DNA from: Protea cynaroides
Lineage: Eukaryota > Streptophyta > Magnoliopsida > Proteales > Proteaceae
Length of the DNA stretch: 64,000 bases
Direction of reading: 5' to 3'
Assembly: GCA_028583415.1 (NCBI GenBank)
Contig: CM053270.1
Coordinates: 52,276,173 to 52,340,172 of the forward strand
Part shown: positions 21,871 to 33,154 of the stretch, piece by piece
Layout of the letters: each line of letters begins with the position of its first letter
Numbering within the stretch: position 1 is the stretch's first letter
Made by a program: the position numbers and the translations under genes
The notes under the pieces: generated by a model
Databases searched by the model: none
What the model saw: only the letters and a program-made list of their open reading frames with translations
What the model was told of the DNA's origin: nothing

Positions 21871-22430
21871 GACCTGGTAGATCCTCTAAAAATACATCTG
21901 GAAACTCTCATACCACATCTAAATCTTTCATCTTTGGCATCTCTGCAGAGATGCTGACCACAGACACTAAGTACCCCACTCCTCCCTTCTCTAAGCATCT
22001 CTTAGCTTTTAGGGCAGAGAGGATCAGCTTCCGCTTCCTAGGTAACTCGGTTCCAGTGAAGCTAAACTCCTTTCCCTTATCATCCTTAAAAATAATTTTC
22101 TTTCGCCACATAATAAGCTAGCTAAATGATGGCTTAGCCAATCCATTCCCAAAATGGCATCAAAGTCTGCCTTCTCGAGTTGAACCAGATTTGCTTCTAG
22201 GTTTCACCCCTCAATACTAACTAAACACGGCCCATAGCATTCATTTAACGCCACTTCTACCCCAATGGAGAGAAAACTATCAAGCTTGGGGTTAAGGACT
22301 TGACAGGTAATTCCATTCGTTTCCCAAAAGACATAGAAACAAAGGAGTGTGTAGCCCCAAAGTCAAAGAGTACTCTGGCGGGTACACCAGCTATATCTAT
22401 AGTTCTTAAAATTTACTTCTCCCTTAGTTC
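21871..22430 (-). pseudogene. pol: G5 protease
   Basis: The motif normally read as FDSGATHSFVS appears as FDFGATHSFVS around 22340-22390, so the catalytic triad DSG is DFG. The linker with LGMDWLSHH-like sequence follows near 22140. A frame change near 22110 separates it from RT. Confidence 0.75.
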
Positions 22431-23320
22431 TACATGCTCATACATAACAAAACAGTAAGCAAAATAGTAAGGGACGGAATCATACCAGTAACCACATCAG
22501 GTGATGTGACTGCCTCTTCAGTGTTGACTACAAATATCTTCCCTTGCTGTGGTAGTTGCTTTATAGGTAGAGTACAGGTCTTTGCATAATGGCCCAATTG
22601 CTGGCAGTTGAAACATTTGAAATTTGGGTTTTGTCTAGCTACTTGTGATGGTGGTGGTGCAGTAGTATTCCTTGCTGGCACCACAGCAGACTGAGCCCTG
22701 TATGGGCAGAATGATCTAGTGTTTCCTCCACCCGAAGTTTCAGTAGCAGGCCTCTTCAGTCCCCTATTTTGAGCAAAGAACCTATCTCTTTGGCTTGATT
22801 CAATCACCCTAGCAATCTACACAGCCTCGTTATACACCTTCTTCTCCAAACCCAAGACGTGCTCCGGGATACTACCTCGCAATCCCATGGTGAACCTATG
22901 GGTCTTGGTTTCCTCCTCTTGCATGCTTGCTGGAGCGAAGAAAAACAGCTCTTCGTACCTCTGCTGGTATGCAACAACATTCAACTGGGATTGTTGCTGG
23001 TTAAGGAATTCCTTCTCCATTTGATTACAAAAGCTCTTAGGAAAGTACTTATCAAAGAAGGCTCCCTTGAATATTTCCCAAGTGATCTAAGTGTGCTTCG
23101 TCTCCAAGTATGTCTGGGTAGAATTCCACCAGGCATTAGCATCTTCCTTGAGCATGTGTGTAGCAAATAGCACCTTCCCATCCTCCATGCAAGTCATCAG
23201 ACGGAAGTTCTTCTCCATCTCAGCAACCCACTGTGCAGGCCATAGTGGTTTTCTTGGTTTCCCTGTGAAGGTAGGGGGTTTCAATTTTAAAATCCTATCC
23301 ACCGCTCGGCTTAGGTCATT
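22430..23320 (-). pseudogene. gag: G5 gag, C-terminal half
   Basis: From 23302 down: RILKLKPPTFTGKPRKPL, the capsid-type region WVAEMEKNFRLMTCMEDGKV, then MEKEFLNQQQSQLNVVAYQQ, a Pro-rich linker and the intact CCHC knuckle CFNCQQLGHYAKTC near 22615-22570. A premature stop and frame changes lie near 23090 and 22815. G6 interrupts it at 23325; the N-terminal half is at 35511-36006. Confidence 0.85.
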
Positions 23321-23325
23321 CTACC
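23321..23325. other. Target-site duplication CTACC, left copy (G6)
   Basis: CTACC directly precedes the G6 LTR and is repeated at 35506-35510 directly after its other LTR. Confidence 0.95.
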
Positions 23326-23611
23326 TGTCACACCCCAATTCTGATCCAACTAGAACGGTGTGAGTGAACTGTCATTGAACCAACGGTTCACACCAGGATC
23401 TCGAATAGGCCGTGTCCACCCATACAAACCATTACACATAACCACAATCAGAATATAAATATACAGCGGAAGACTTTAAATAGAATGAACGGAGTATCTA
23501 TTGATAATTTAAATAAATATCTCATTATTCAAATTCAAACACATAAAATAATAATCTTTTACATCTCTAAATACCAAGCAAAAGTAACTGAAACAATTAA
23601 ATAAAAATACA

Positions 23612-23745
23612 TCACAGGTACACGCAGAAAGGGCACTCACATGAAGCATCATGCTCGTCCTCCCCTGCTTGTACATCCAGAGCAGCTACACCTCCATACG
23701 CCGGAGCGTTCACGTAATTATCCACAGTGTAACCTGCATCAACAT
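23612..23745 (-). CDS. Candidate last exon of the LTR-encoded peptide (G6 3' LTR)
   Basis: The minus-strand frame runs from the acceptor-like TTTTTAG to TGA at 23612-23614: DVDAGYTVDNYVNAPAYGG, then AALDVQAGEDEHDASCECPF and CVYL. The C-terminus, with Cys at three positions in CECPFC, is the best conserved part across LTRs. The 5' LTR copy (about 33440-33575) has an extra base near its start and lacks bases near its end. Confidence 0.5.
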
Positions 23746-24647
23746 CTAAAAACAATGTACTACAAAGGGTGAGCTCATAACACAGCTCAGTAAAATAATC
23801 AGACAGTTTCACAATATTATGCATGAGTAACAATCATTTTATGCTGTGGTCTGGTTTTAAGTTTGCAATGTGCTATAGAAAGGTTTGGTGGCCCCCGCAC
23901 CTCTATACACGAGTGTGTGGCATCGCACAATAGATCACACTACCACCAACCCACATGCACCCATCATGGAATAGAGATAGAGCTAAGGTATACCCGCACC
24001 TCCCCTGATACTCTACCCATACCAGTACCTAAGCCCCTATCGGCCGTGGCTCGCAAACCGGGCTCGCAACTAACCAATCCTATATGTCAACAATGTATGC
24101 TCTATCCCAAAGACAGCCGTCTACGGCATAGAGATAGAGCTAGAGCGTCTGAGCCGGGCCTGAGACCACAATACCTCACCTCCCCACGATACCCTATCCG
24201 CAACTAACCCACTAGGATAGAAACAATACGCAGTAGACCCTATCCCAACATAACTCCCTACGGCATAGAGATAGAGCTAAAGCATCGTGGACAAGCCAGC
24301 GTCGACTCGGAATCCTCAGTACCACACAATAATGGCCGGGACAACATCAATATCGGAGACCACCGTACCATGACCTTCCCCTGATACCCCACCCGTACCA
24401 AGCATGTTAAGACAGAATACTACAAAAGTGCTAGTGTGAAGAGCGATCCCAGGCCCATGCCCCACTCCACACACTAACGAAAATAATCACATGCCTAACA
24501 ATCACATCCTATGAATGCATGAACAATAATAATAACTGAAAGTAAAGGATGGCATGTGAATATGCACAAACATCACATCATAGATATCCAATGATTAACA
24601 ACGATTTACTGTCCATTAATTATTAGGTTTAGGTCAGATTCCCTTAC

Positions 24648-24707
24648 CTGATGCTCGTTCGATCACTTGCTCCACGTCGCAAGATCCAAACGATATGTCA
24701 CAAAGTC
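24648..24707 (-). CDS. Candidate internal exon of the LTR-encoded peptide (G6 3' LTR)
   Basis: 60 nt, acceptor-like TTGTAG and donor-like GTAAGGG. In the joining phase it is open (LCDISFGSCDVEQVIERAS), whereas another phase has a stop. The upstream segment ending next to 25227 is also open in phase for about 30 codons but has no ATG, so the start of translation is unresolved. Confidence 0.42.
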
Positions 24708-25369
24708 CTACAACATTATTAGGGTTTCATTAAAATATATTGTTTAGGGTTTCATGTTGGTCGGAAACCAACAGAGATCACAAACTACCCTCACAGAGCT
24801 GATCGGTGGCATGTACCGGTCGCAGCTCTGTGGGAAAAACTGGCGACCGGTATGGTCAGCCGGTCCCCTACAGACAACCTCCTGAGAGATAGCGGTCGCA
24901 CATACCGGTCGCACCATGTGCACCCGGTATAGTCGACCGGTATGTCTCCGGAAGACCATACATGGGTTTTTCGACTGCCGACGATCATCCTCCATGGATT
25001 TTCAGGGTTTCTCCTATCCATTCTAAGTCTAGGCTTTGAGTTAGAGTTATCCCCAACTCATTCAAGTCTCGTTTCGATGAATAGCATCTCCAAACTCGAA
25101 TCTAGGGTTTGACGGCAACTTAGGGTTTATTGGCCAATTTAGGGTTTTAGATCAATACCTACTTTGCATGGTATTGATCCACCCACACAACTAACATAGG
25201 GTAAGAAGAGGGATTCAAACACTTACCGTTGATAGGCGTAGCGTGAGCTTCGTTGAATGGTAATGGCGGCACCTCCTTCTTCTTCCTAGCTCCTTCTCCT
25301 TTTCCACCTCTTTCTCTTCTCTAGGGTTTGCGAGAGACAATGGAAAGGATTTGAGGAGGCTTAAGGGTG

Positions 25370-25380
25370 TATTTATAGGC
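25370..25380 (-). promoter_or_regulatory. Probable TATA box of the G6 3' LTR
   Basis: The minus strand reads CCTATAAATAC about 300 bases from the LTR start, downstream of the first motif cluster and upstream of the purine-rich leader that ends at the donor-like AACG/GTAAGTG. The 5' LTR has the same sequence near 35200. Confidence 0.6.
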
Positions 25381-25681
25381 TAGAATTAGGGTTTAGTAAC
25401 CCTACTAGGATTAGGAAACTTCTAGGATTCGAAATCAGGAAAGCGGGACCCGCGAGACCAATTTCCAAATTCCCGCACATAGCTCACGAGGCCATACCGG
25501 TCGACCGGTACCAAGACCGGTACCATCGACCGGTATACCTAAAATCAGTATAATTGGTCGACTTCGGTCCGATTTTGTACTGTTTGTTATCCGCTTGCCC
25601 CGTCTGGCTCGGTAATGATCGGAAGACCTGTCACGACACAAAACCAAGGTTGGGACCGGGTTTTCGAGTGCGGGTCTTACA

Positions 25682-25760
25682 ACTCCACCACCCTTAAAAG
25701 AAATTTCGTCCCGAAATTTGCATGTAGGTACTACAACTCCCCCACCCTTAAAAGAAATTT
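25682..25760 (-). promoter_or_regulatory. G6 doubled polypurine tract
   Basis: Minus-strand copies TTTTAAGGGTGGTGGAGTTG (adjacent to the LTR) and TTTTAAGGGTGGGGGAGTTG (57 bases inward) are separated by a segment containing AATTTCGGGACGAAATTTC. Confidence 0.75.
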
Positions 25761-25779
25761 CGGCCTCGAAATTTGAACG

Positions 25780-27060
25780 TACCTTGATCGTCAAAAAGGT
25801 TAGGGTACTCCTTCCTCATCGCGCTCTCTTCTTCCCAAGTAATTTCCTCCACAATTTGGCTTCTCCAATGCACCTTCACATAGTGGATATCCTTGGTTCG
25901 AAGTTCTTTGAACTTTTCGACTCGAGAGCATTACAGGCACCACTCGAAAGTTAAGTCTTCGGTCAAGTCCGGTGGATCGTGATCAAGATATGCGATGGAT
26001 CTCGACATACTTCTTCAAGTAATGATACATGGAAACATTATGAACGCTAGACATAGATGGTGGTAGAGCCAATTGATATGCTACATTACCTCGTCGATTC
26101 AATATCTCATATGGTCCCACATACCGGGGCATAGCTTCCCCTTTTTTACCAAACCGTTTCGTGCCTCGCACCGGTGATACCTTCAAGAATACTTTGTCAC
26201 CCACTGCAAACTCCAGATCTCGACGTCGATTATCCGCATAGTGCTTCTGTCGAACTTGAGCTGTCTTTACTCTCTCTTTGATTTGATCAATCACTCGGCA
26301 AGTTTTTCAACAAACTCTAGTCCTACAATTCTTCTTTCTCCCACCTCGTTCCATAACAGAGGTGTACGACACTTCTTCCCATAGAGTGCTTCATATGGGG
26401 CCATCTGAATTGTAGCCCGATAACCGTTGTTGTAAGCAAACTCGATAAGTGATAGCTTCTCATCCCAAGCTCCTTTGAAATCTAATGCACAAGCTCGAGC
26501 ATATCTTCCAAAATTTGAATAGTTCACTCGACCGTCCATCCGTCCGAGGGTGAAAAGTCGCATCGAACTTCAACTTTGTTCCCATAGCTTTCGTAATCCT
26601 TCCCGAAATTTGATGTAAAACGGGGGATCTCCGTCGGATACTATACTCTCCGGAACGCCATGAAGTCCGACTATATTATCAACATATAGCTTGGCCGCTT
26701 CTCCATGGTATACTGAGGTCTGACCGCAATAAATCGAGCTGTCTTGGTGAGCCGATCTACTATAACCCAAACTGCATCTACTAACCTTGGTGTCAAAGGT
26801 AGGCCGGTGACGAAATCCATGGTGATACAATCCCACTTCTACGCAGGTTCCGGTAACAGCTGTAGTAAATCCGTGGGTCTTTGCCTTTCCGCTTTAACTT
26901 GTTGACAATTCAGACATTGGAACACGAAACGAGCTATATCTGCTTTCATACCCCTCCACCAATATAGTCTTCTTAGATCATGGTACATCTTGGTACTTCC
27001 TGGATGTACCGAATATGGAGTGTAATGAGCTTCAGTCATAACTCGACCTCCGATATCGCA
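25780..27060 (-). pseudogene. pol: G6 integrase and chromodomain-like tail
   Basis: The zinc-binding region HYTPYSVHPGSTKMYHDL with CLNCQQV (about 27040-26890) is followed by the catalytic core (DGDPPFYIKF around 26640, where the second Asp region is altered) and MAPYEALYGKKCRTPLLW near 26390. The SH3-like part has RGNVAYQLALPPSMSSVH near 26050. The tail near 25860-25790 encodes HYVKVHW and VEEITWEEES, the degenerate chromodomain. Frameshifts occur near 26836, 26565, 26290 and 26000. Confidence 0.87.
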
Positions 27061-28720
27061 GTTTTCGCTCTCAGGTATACATAACCGTCCGCGATACTTG
27101 AGTACTTTGTCTGATTCCAAGGTAAAGTCAGGATTGCACGAACCCTTCTCTAAGTCTTCCTGCACTGTCTTGAGATATGTATCCTGTAGGATTGCTACCT
27201 TGACTTCATCAATTAGACCCGGTGAGATCTTCAATGCGGCGAACATCATAGTGAACTTATGAATCAAGCCTTGCTCAACTGGATCTTCTGCAGTTTCAAT
27301 TATATGCTCTTCGTCACCTTCGATTGAACTAGAGGCTGCGGCACACAATGCAGCATTTGTACTTGGTCCTGCCTCGGGTTTCGATGCCCACTTTTGCCTT
27401 AAGGCGTCGGCCACCACATTTGCTTTATCCGGATGGTACCGGATGTCGCAATCATAATCTTTTAACAATTCCAGCCATCTCCTCCGTCTCATATTCGGAT
27501 CCTTCCGAGTGAAAAGATAAGTTAAGCTCTTGTGATCGACTTGATCTGAAACTTCTCACCGTACAAGTAGTGTCTCCAAGTCTTGATTGCGTGAATAACC
27601 GCTGCTAGCTCCAAGTCATGCGTAGGATAGTTCTTCTCATGCTCCTTTAACTGTCTTAATGCGTAAGCAATCACCTGTTCTCCTTGCATCAATACACACC
27701 CAATTCTCAACCCTGAAGCATCCGTATATAAAGTAAACGGTACGCTTGGTTCTGGGATGGTCAAGATAGGTGCAGAGACTAGTCTTGACTTCAAAGTCTG
27801 AAAGCACTTCTGCACTCATCCGTCCATATGAATTTCTCTCCCTTCTTGGTCAATCCGGTGAGTGGAACCGCGATCCCGGAATAATCTTCCACGAATCTTC
27901 TATAATAACCAGCCAACCCAAGGAAACTACGAATCTCCGCAACGGATTTTGGTGCTTCCCATCCTACTATAGCAGCTATCTTGCTTGGATCAACCTTGAT
28001 ACCGTCTTCAGATACAACATGGCCCAAGAAAGCCACTTCCTTCAGCCAAAACTCGCACTTCTTGAATTTTGCATAAAGCCTCACATCTCTCAGTCGTTGT
28101 AAGGCTGCTCTCAAATGCGCTATATGAGTCTCCATGTCCATAGAGTAAATCAATATGTCATCGATGAATACGATGACCGAAGTGTCCAACATGTCATGGA
28201 ACACTCGGTTCATCAGTTCCATAAACGACGCTGGAGCATTGGTCAATCCGAAAGACATAACTAGAAACTCATAATGCCCATACCTCATCCCGAAAGCGCT
28301 CTTCGAATATCTCCGGCCTTGATCTTCAATTAGTGATACCCGATCGGAGATCGATCTTCGAGAAAACCTTTGCACCCCGCAAATGATAGAACGGATCATC
28401 GATCCTAGGCAAAGGATACCGATTCTTGATCGTCAACTTGTTCAGCTCACGGTAGTCAATACATAGTCGTACACTTCCATCTTTCTTCTTGACGAATAAT
28501 ACAGGTGCTCCCCAAGGCGATATACTAGGTCGTATGAAGCCCTTATCCAGCAATTCTTGTAATTGGGTCTTCAACTCCTTTAACTCGGTCGGGGCCATTC
28601 TGTATGGTGCTTTAGACACCGGCGCTGAACCTGGCATAAGGTCTATCACAATTTCTGTAGCCCTGTCTGGTGGTAAACCTAGAAGCTCCTCTGGAAACAC
28701 ATCTAAAAACTCCCGAACCA
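27060..28720 (-). pseudogene. pol: G6 reverse transcriptase and RNase H
   Basis: The RT N-terminal block PSISPWGAPVLFVKKKDGSV lies around 28530-28470. The palm has YEFLVMSFGLTNAPASF and the intact catalytic box FIDDILIYS (about 28165-28140). The connection is GIKVDPSKIAAIVGWEAPKS. RNase H is FTLYTDASGLRIGCVLMQGE (about 27740-27680) and YHPDKANVVADALRQK. Frameshifts fall near 28330-28400, 27800 and 27530. Confidence 0.88.
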
Positions 28721-29260
28721 CATCTATATCATCCATCTTGAGTGACTCTGCCGTGAGATCGACTACAGATACGAGATAACCCACTCCCCCTTTCTCCAAG
28801 CATCTCTTAGTTTTTAGGGCGGAGAGGATCAACTTCCGCTTCCTAGATAGCTTAATCCCAACGAAACTATATTCCCTTCCCTCTTTGTCGAAGAAGCACA
28901 AGCTTCCTTTCACCACATAAAAGGACGGCCGAATGATGGCCTAGCCAATCCATCCCCAAAATGACATCAAAATCTGTCATCTCAAGTATTACTAGGCTTG
29001 CTTCTAAGTCTCGGCCCTCAATACATACAATACATGCTCCATAATATTCGGTCAAAACCACTTCGACTCCTAGTGGAGAGAGAACTATCAAGCTTGGGTT
29101 CATATGCTTGATTGGTAACTCCATTCACTTCCCAAAAGAAATAGAAACAAAGGAGTGCGTGGCCCCAGAGTCAAATAATACTCTGGCGGGTAAACCAGCT
29201 ACATTTACAATTCCCTGGGAATATATTGCCCCTTAGTTCTATATGCTCATGCAACCCGAA
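28720..29260 (-). pseudogene. pol: G6 protease
   Basis: The active-site motif FDSGATHSFVS is intact near 29185-29150. Downstream are LGMDWLGHHSAVLLCGERK and the linker to RT (KRCLEKGGVGYLVSVVDL). A frame change near 28900 and another near 29125 break continuity. Confidence 0.82.
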
Positions 29261-30570
29261 AGAATAAACCAAATAGTAAGGGATAGAGTCGTACCGGTTA
29301 CCACATCGGATGATGCGGCTGCCTCTTCGATGGTGACCGCATAAACTCTTCCTTGTCGGGAGCTTGCTTCTTAGGTAGTGTGCGGTTCCTTGCAACGTGT
29401 CCCACTTGCGCGACGTTATAACATTTGATATTTGGGTTTGGTCTCGGCGAACTATGGCAATGTGTGGTGCCAGGTTGTTTCTCGCAGTCTTTGTAGCGGT
29501 CGTGCCCTGTATGGGCGGAATGGTCTAGTATTACGCCACCCGAGCTCTCACCGGGGGATCTCTTCACTCCCGTTCCGAGCGAAGAAGCTGTCCCTCCGAC
29601 TAGACTCTATCACCCTCGCAACCTGCACCGCCTCGTTGTAGGTCTTCTTGTCCGACCCAAAAGGTGCTCTCTGATGCTTCCACGTAGTCCCATAGTGAAC
29701 CTACGTGTCTTGGTCTCCTCCTCCTGCATACTGGCTGGTGCAAAGAAGAATAGATCTTCGTACCTCTGCTGATAAGCATCTACGGTCGACTAAGATTGCT
29801 GTAGATTGAGAAACTCTCTCTCCATTTGATCTCTGAAGCTCTTCGGAAAGTATTTGTCGAAGAAAGCCACTTTAAACACTTCCCAATCAACCAGGGTATA
29901 CTTATTTTCCAGATATGCCCGAGTAGAATTTCACCAAGCATTTGCATCTTCTCTCAGCATGAGTGGCAAACAGAACCTTTTCCTCCTCAGTACAAGTCAT
30001 CAGTCGGAAGTTCTTTTCCATCTCTGCAACCCACCGTGGCCGGCCACAATGGTTTCCTGTCCGGCCCGTGAACGATGAAGGTTTCAACTTCAAGAATCCG
30101 CCCACCGACCTGCTCGGATCATGTTGTCCCCGCGGTATCCGCCCGTACCATGGTGGTGGATACGGATAAGCTCCCGGTACGCGAGAGGCGACAGAAACCG
30201 ATGCGGTGATGGTACGTTCTGTGCTTGGCCCCTCGGCCTTGGGCTACTCTGCATCGGTTGGGTGGTATTAATTCCTCCTGACTCGGGCGTGTTTCCAGCG
30301 GGAACAGAACCTGTTGGCCTGAGCATCTTTAGTATTTCGCTCAGAAATTCCTTCTGTTGAGCCTGCATCTGATAGACCAAGTTTGTAACAATGGTCTCGA
30401 AATTCTCCTTTGTGAGGTGGGCCGAGTAATTTTGTCGGTACTTCCGGGACCTGTTCCTCCTCCACTTCAGGACTTAGTTCTCTAACCTGGTCTTGTTCAG
30501 CTTGCTCTTCTTCTAGGCGCATCCTGGCCTGATGACGCTTCCGACCCCTTCGACCGTTTCCACCTGCCAT
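29260..30570 (-). pseudogene. gag: G6 gag
   Basis: The start is at 30570 (MAGGNGRRGRKRHQARMRLE), matching G5 gag (MAGENGRRGS). The capsid-like region GGFLKLKPSSFTGRTG with WVAEMEKNFRLMTC lies near 30100-29980. The zinc knuckle at about 29430-29385 reads CYNVAQVGHVARNR, so only the first Cys and the His remain of the four ligands. Several frameshifts lie between. Gag diverges from the antisense gene across about 1 kb holding a motif cluster. Confidence 0.82.
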
Positions 30571-30724
30571 CTCAGACTATTTATTTGGATCTGAGAAGAA
30601 GACATAACACGTGAGAACATCAATAATAGTAGTGTTAGTCTTGAATAATGCAAGGGAAAATAGTCGAGAACAACATTTCAATTTACACACTTTAAAAATT
30701 TTTAAAATTTCACTTTTCTGGCTC

Positions 30725-30990
30725 TGTGGTGCGTACCGGTCGCAACATACCGGTCGCACCCCTGTGGAACAGGATGCGGCCGGTATAGTCGACCGGTCAG
30801 AATTCAATTTCTGGCCGAGACATACCGGTCGCATGTCTAGGAGATACCGGTCGACACTCAGTATACGGTGTTGCGACCGGTATAGTCGACCGGTCAGAAA
30901 AAATTTTCTGACCGAGACATAGCGGTCGCACACCTGGGGTGATACCGGTCGATCGGTATAGGCAAAACCGTCGACCAGTATGCCCAGAAT
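30725..30990. repeat. GGTCGACC motif cluster between gag and the antisense gene (G6)
   Basis: About nine copies of TACCGGTCGCA or its complement, several fused as TAGTCGACCGGT or TACCGGTCGATCGGTA, occur within 266 bases. The same words fill the two LTR clusters of family P. It lies just upstream of the gag start and upstream of the oppositely directed antisense gene. A regulatory role is inference. Confidence 0.75.
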
Positions 30991-31589
30991 TGACTTTAAA
31001 ATCGTGAAAAGTGAGAAATTTTTTCACTTTTCTTTCTTTCTCCTCTCCGGTGGCGATTCTTCTCTGCCCAAGTGAGTTGCTACAGTCCGGCCGGTACTCT
31101 TAGAAGCCGATTTCTTCCATTCCAAGCGTGGAACATCGTCTCCAGGTAGGTCTCCTCCCTCTCTCTCAAGTTTTTAGATATTTCCCATATCGTCTATATG
31201 TAGAAATTTAGGTTTTTCTTTGTTCGAGATGATTTAACCGTAGGAATTCTTTTCCTTCGGCTTGGAAAGGGTTTAGAGACCCCCAAGAGCAAAAGCCCTC
31301 AACTAATTTTTGGTTCCACCGAACGGTTTTGATAAAAATCAAATTTTTACACTTTTTAACCTAGGTTTTCAAAAAATTTTGAAATTTCTAAGTTTTTCTT
31401 AAATTCTTGAAATTTCTCATTTTAATTGCTTGTGATTGGTTTGTTGAAGAGTGTGGGGGTTATGTAAGTCCTCCTCCCCATGTTTTTGGGTGAGTTCGAG
31501 GCTTTTTCCCAATTTATAGCCGTTATGCTGCCAAAATTTCAAAAATTTCTAACTTTTTATTTTGTTTTCTTTTGTTTTGCAGATTTTAA

Positions 31590-32827
31590 ATGGCTCCTAG
31601 ACGTGCTCTTGGCAAGCATCCCCACGACTCGAGTTCACGTGCCCCCCAGCCACCAGTTCCCCAATTGGACGAGCACTGGTTTCGTTCTATAGAGGCACAA
31701 GCTCGATTTTCGTGGTTCGATAATAAGAGCATTGAATCAGGGAGACGGGTCAACGTGGAACAGTTAGACCGGTTCGACGTGCGAGCGGCGTTCGACAGGC
31801 TTGGTTGGTTGCCCGTCATTTCCCTACACCTACAACACCCGGCCCTAACCCTGGTTAAGCATTTCTTTGCTAACACGGGAGCTGCACGGAGATGTGAACG
31901 ATCCCAACCAAGGTAGGGATTTACGTATCTCCGGTTATGTCCGGGGTGTTCCCAATTCCTTTAACACCCATCAGCTGGCCGACCTTCTAGGGGTTCCAAA
32001 TGATGGAGACCTAGTATATTGCCCTCCCAAAGCGAAGGGCTATCTGACTGAGGACCTACGTCGAGAGATAGCTCATCAGATCCTTAACCCTGGGCTCCTA
32101 TGAAGGCGGCTAGCTTGAGACCTGTACCTCGGGTCTACAGTCGCATCATCCAACGACAACATCGTCCCCCGAGCGGCCATTATAGTGAGTTATCCCAACT
32201 CACTCGGTACATCACTTACTGCGTATGCGCCGGGGGAGCGGGTCTCTCTCCCATACCTCATCATTAGGATCTTGCATCGGGGCGACCCCGGCCGATCGGG
32301 CCAAGAACCTTCCATATGGTCGTCTCATCACCTTCCTGTTACGTCGTCTGGGCGTGAGCATGAGAGGCGAGGTGACCGTTGAGGATACTATGACATCTGA
32401 TATAGACTGGGATGCCATTCAGAGGATGCAGATGGTCGATCTGTCGGTTAGTGACGACGAGTTGGAGGCTCGCCCTCGTCCTCTTGGGAGAGTAGCAGCA
32501 GCAGCAGCCGCGGCCAACGCGGCCCATGCGGCAGAGATGGGTGATGACGAAGATGACGATGTAGCTGGGGAAGCACCAGTTGCCGCCTTACGCCGCACCC
32601 GCACCACCACCATCCGTCCCCACACCGGGCCATCTCGGCCCCCTCCCGACTCGATATGGGTATGTTCATGGAGCTCGGGGATGCTCGGCGGGAGATGAGC
32701 CGTGACTTAGCACGTTGACTCGCGAGCCTCCGGAGTCACACGGGATCGGGTGCACTGGCTCGGGGGTCGCTACGAGCGGGACTATGATATAGCGGACCCC
32801 ATACCTCCTAGGCCCCCTACCCCATGA
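31590..32827 (+). pseudogene. Antisense extra gene of G6 (ATHILA ORF1 / plant transposon protein-like)
   Basis: The start ATG at 31590 directly follows an acceptor-like TTTTGTTTTGCAG. The N-terminus (MAPRRALGKHPHDSSSRAPQ) leads to EQLDRFDVRAAFDRLGWLPV, TLVKHFFANTG, then after a frameshift near 31885 FNTHQLADLLGVPNDGDLVY. A stop near 32101 and frame changes near 32150-32280 follow. The C-terminal part has LPYGRLITFLLRRLGVSMRG, EDTMTSDIDWDAI, an Ala-rich helix and an acidic stretch (MGDDEDDDV). The order (FxxxxW, FYANL-like, LPYGRLIT) fits ATHILA ORF1/PF20167-type plant proteins. Function unknown. Confidence 0.65.
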
Positions 32828-32869
32828 TTATCCCCTTTATTTCTTTCACTTATGACTATTTATAATACA

Positions 32870-32899
32870 GGGTAACTGTCCGGTTTGTGGACTGTACCC
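32870..32899 (+). terminator. Conserved imperfect hairpin 3' of the G6 antisense gene
   Basis: GGGTAACTGTCC-GGTTTGT-GGACTGTACCC, the same 30-base element found after the G4 and G5 copies. A 3'-end role is inference. Confidence 0.4.
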
Positions 32900-33139
32900 T
32901 GTAGCACAAAATCATTTGCTACTTGTTTTCATATTTAATGAAAGATTTTTATGATTTTTCCTAACTAGTGCATGTGTAAATGTTAAGTTTCACATTTAGA
33001 ATAGTACATTATTCTCTTTCTTAATCAGTCTCAGGTATCAAACAATGCTTAGGGTGTGTTTGTATTAAGATTTTTAAATTTCTTAACTCAGTTCATCGAC
33101 CCAGTTAAGTGTAATATAGTCTGTAGACAGAGCCCGAGG

Positions 33140-33151
33140 GCTCTGATACCA
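33140..33151 (-). promoter_or_regulatory. G6 primer-binding site
   Basis: The minus strand reads TGGTATCAGAGC, a perfect initiator Met-tRNA match, three bases from the LTR terminus TGTGACA. Confidence 0.92.
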
Positions 33152-33154
33152 AGT

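Larger units (their letters stand above)
23326..25681 (-). repeat. G6 3' LTR
   Basis: 2356 bp, TGTCACACC...GGGTCTTACA. It carries intact peptide exons (23612-23745 and 24648-24707), a donor-like site next to 25227, motif clusters around 24785-24950 and 25495-25560, and a TATA box at 25370-25380. Confidence 0.95.

Noticed and set aside
30725..30990. Regularly repeated palindromic words suggesting a CRISPR array
   Set aside because: Spacing is irregular, repeats are about 11 bp and occur in both orientations, and the setting is a plant retrotransposon.
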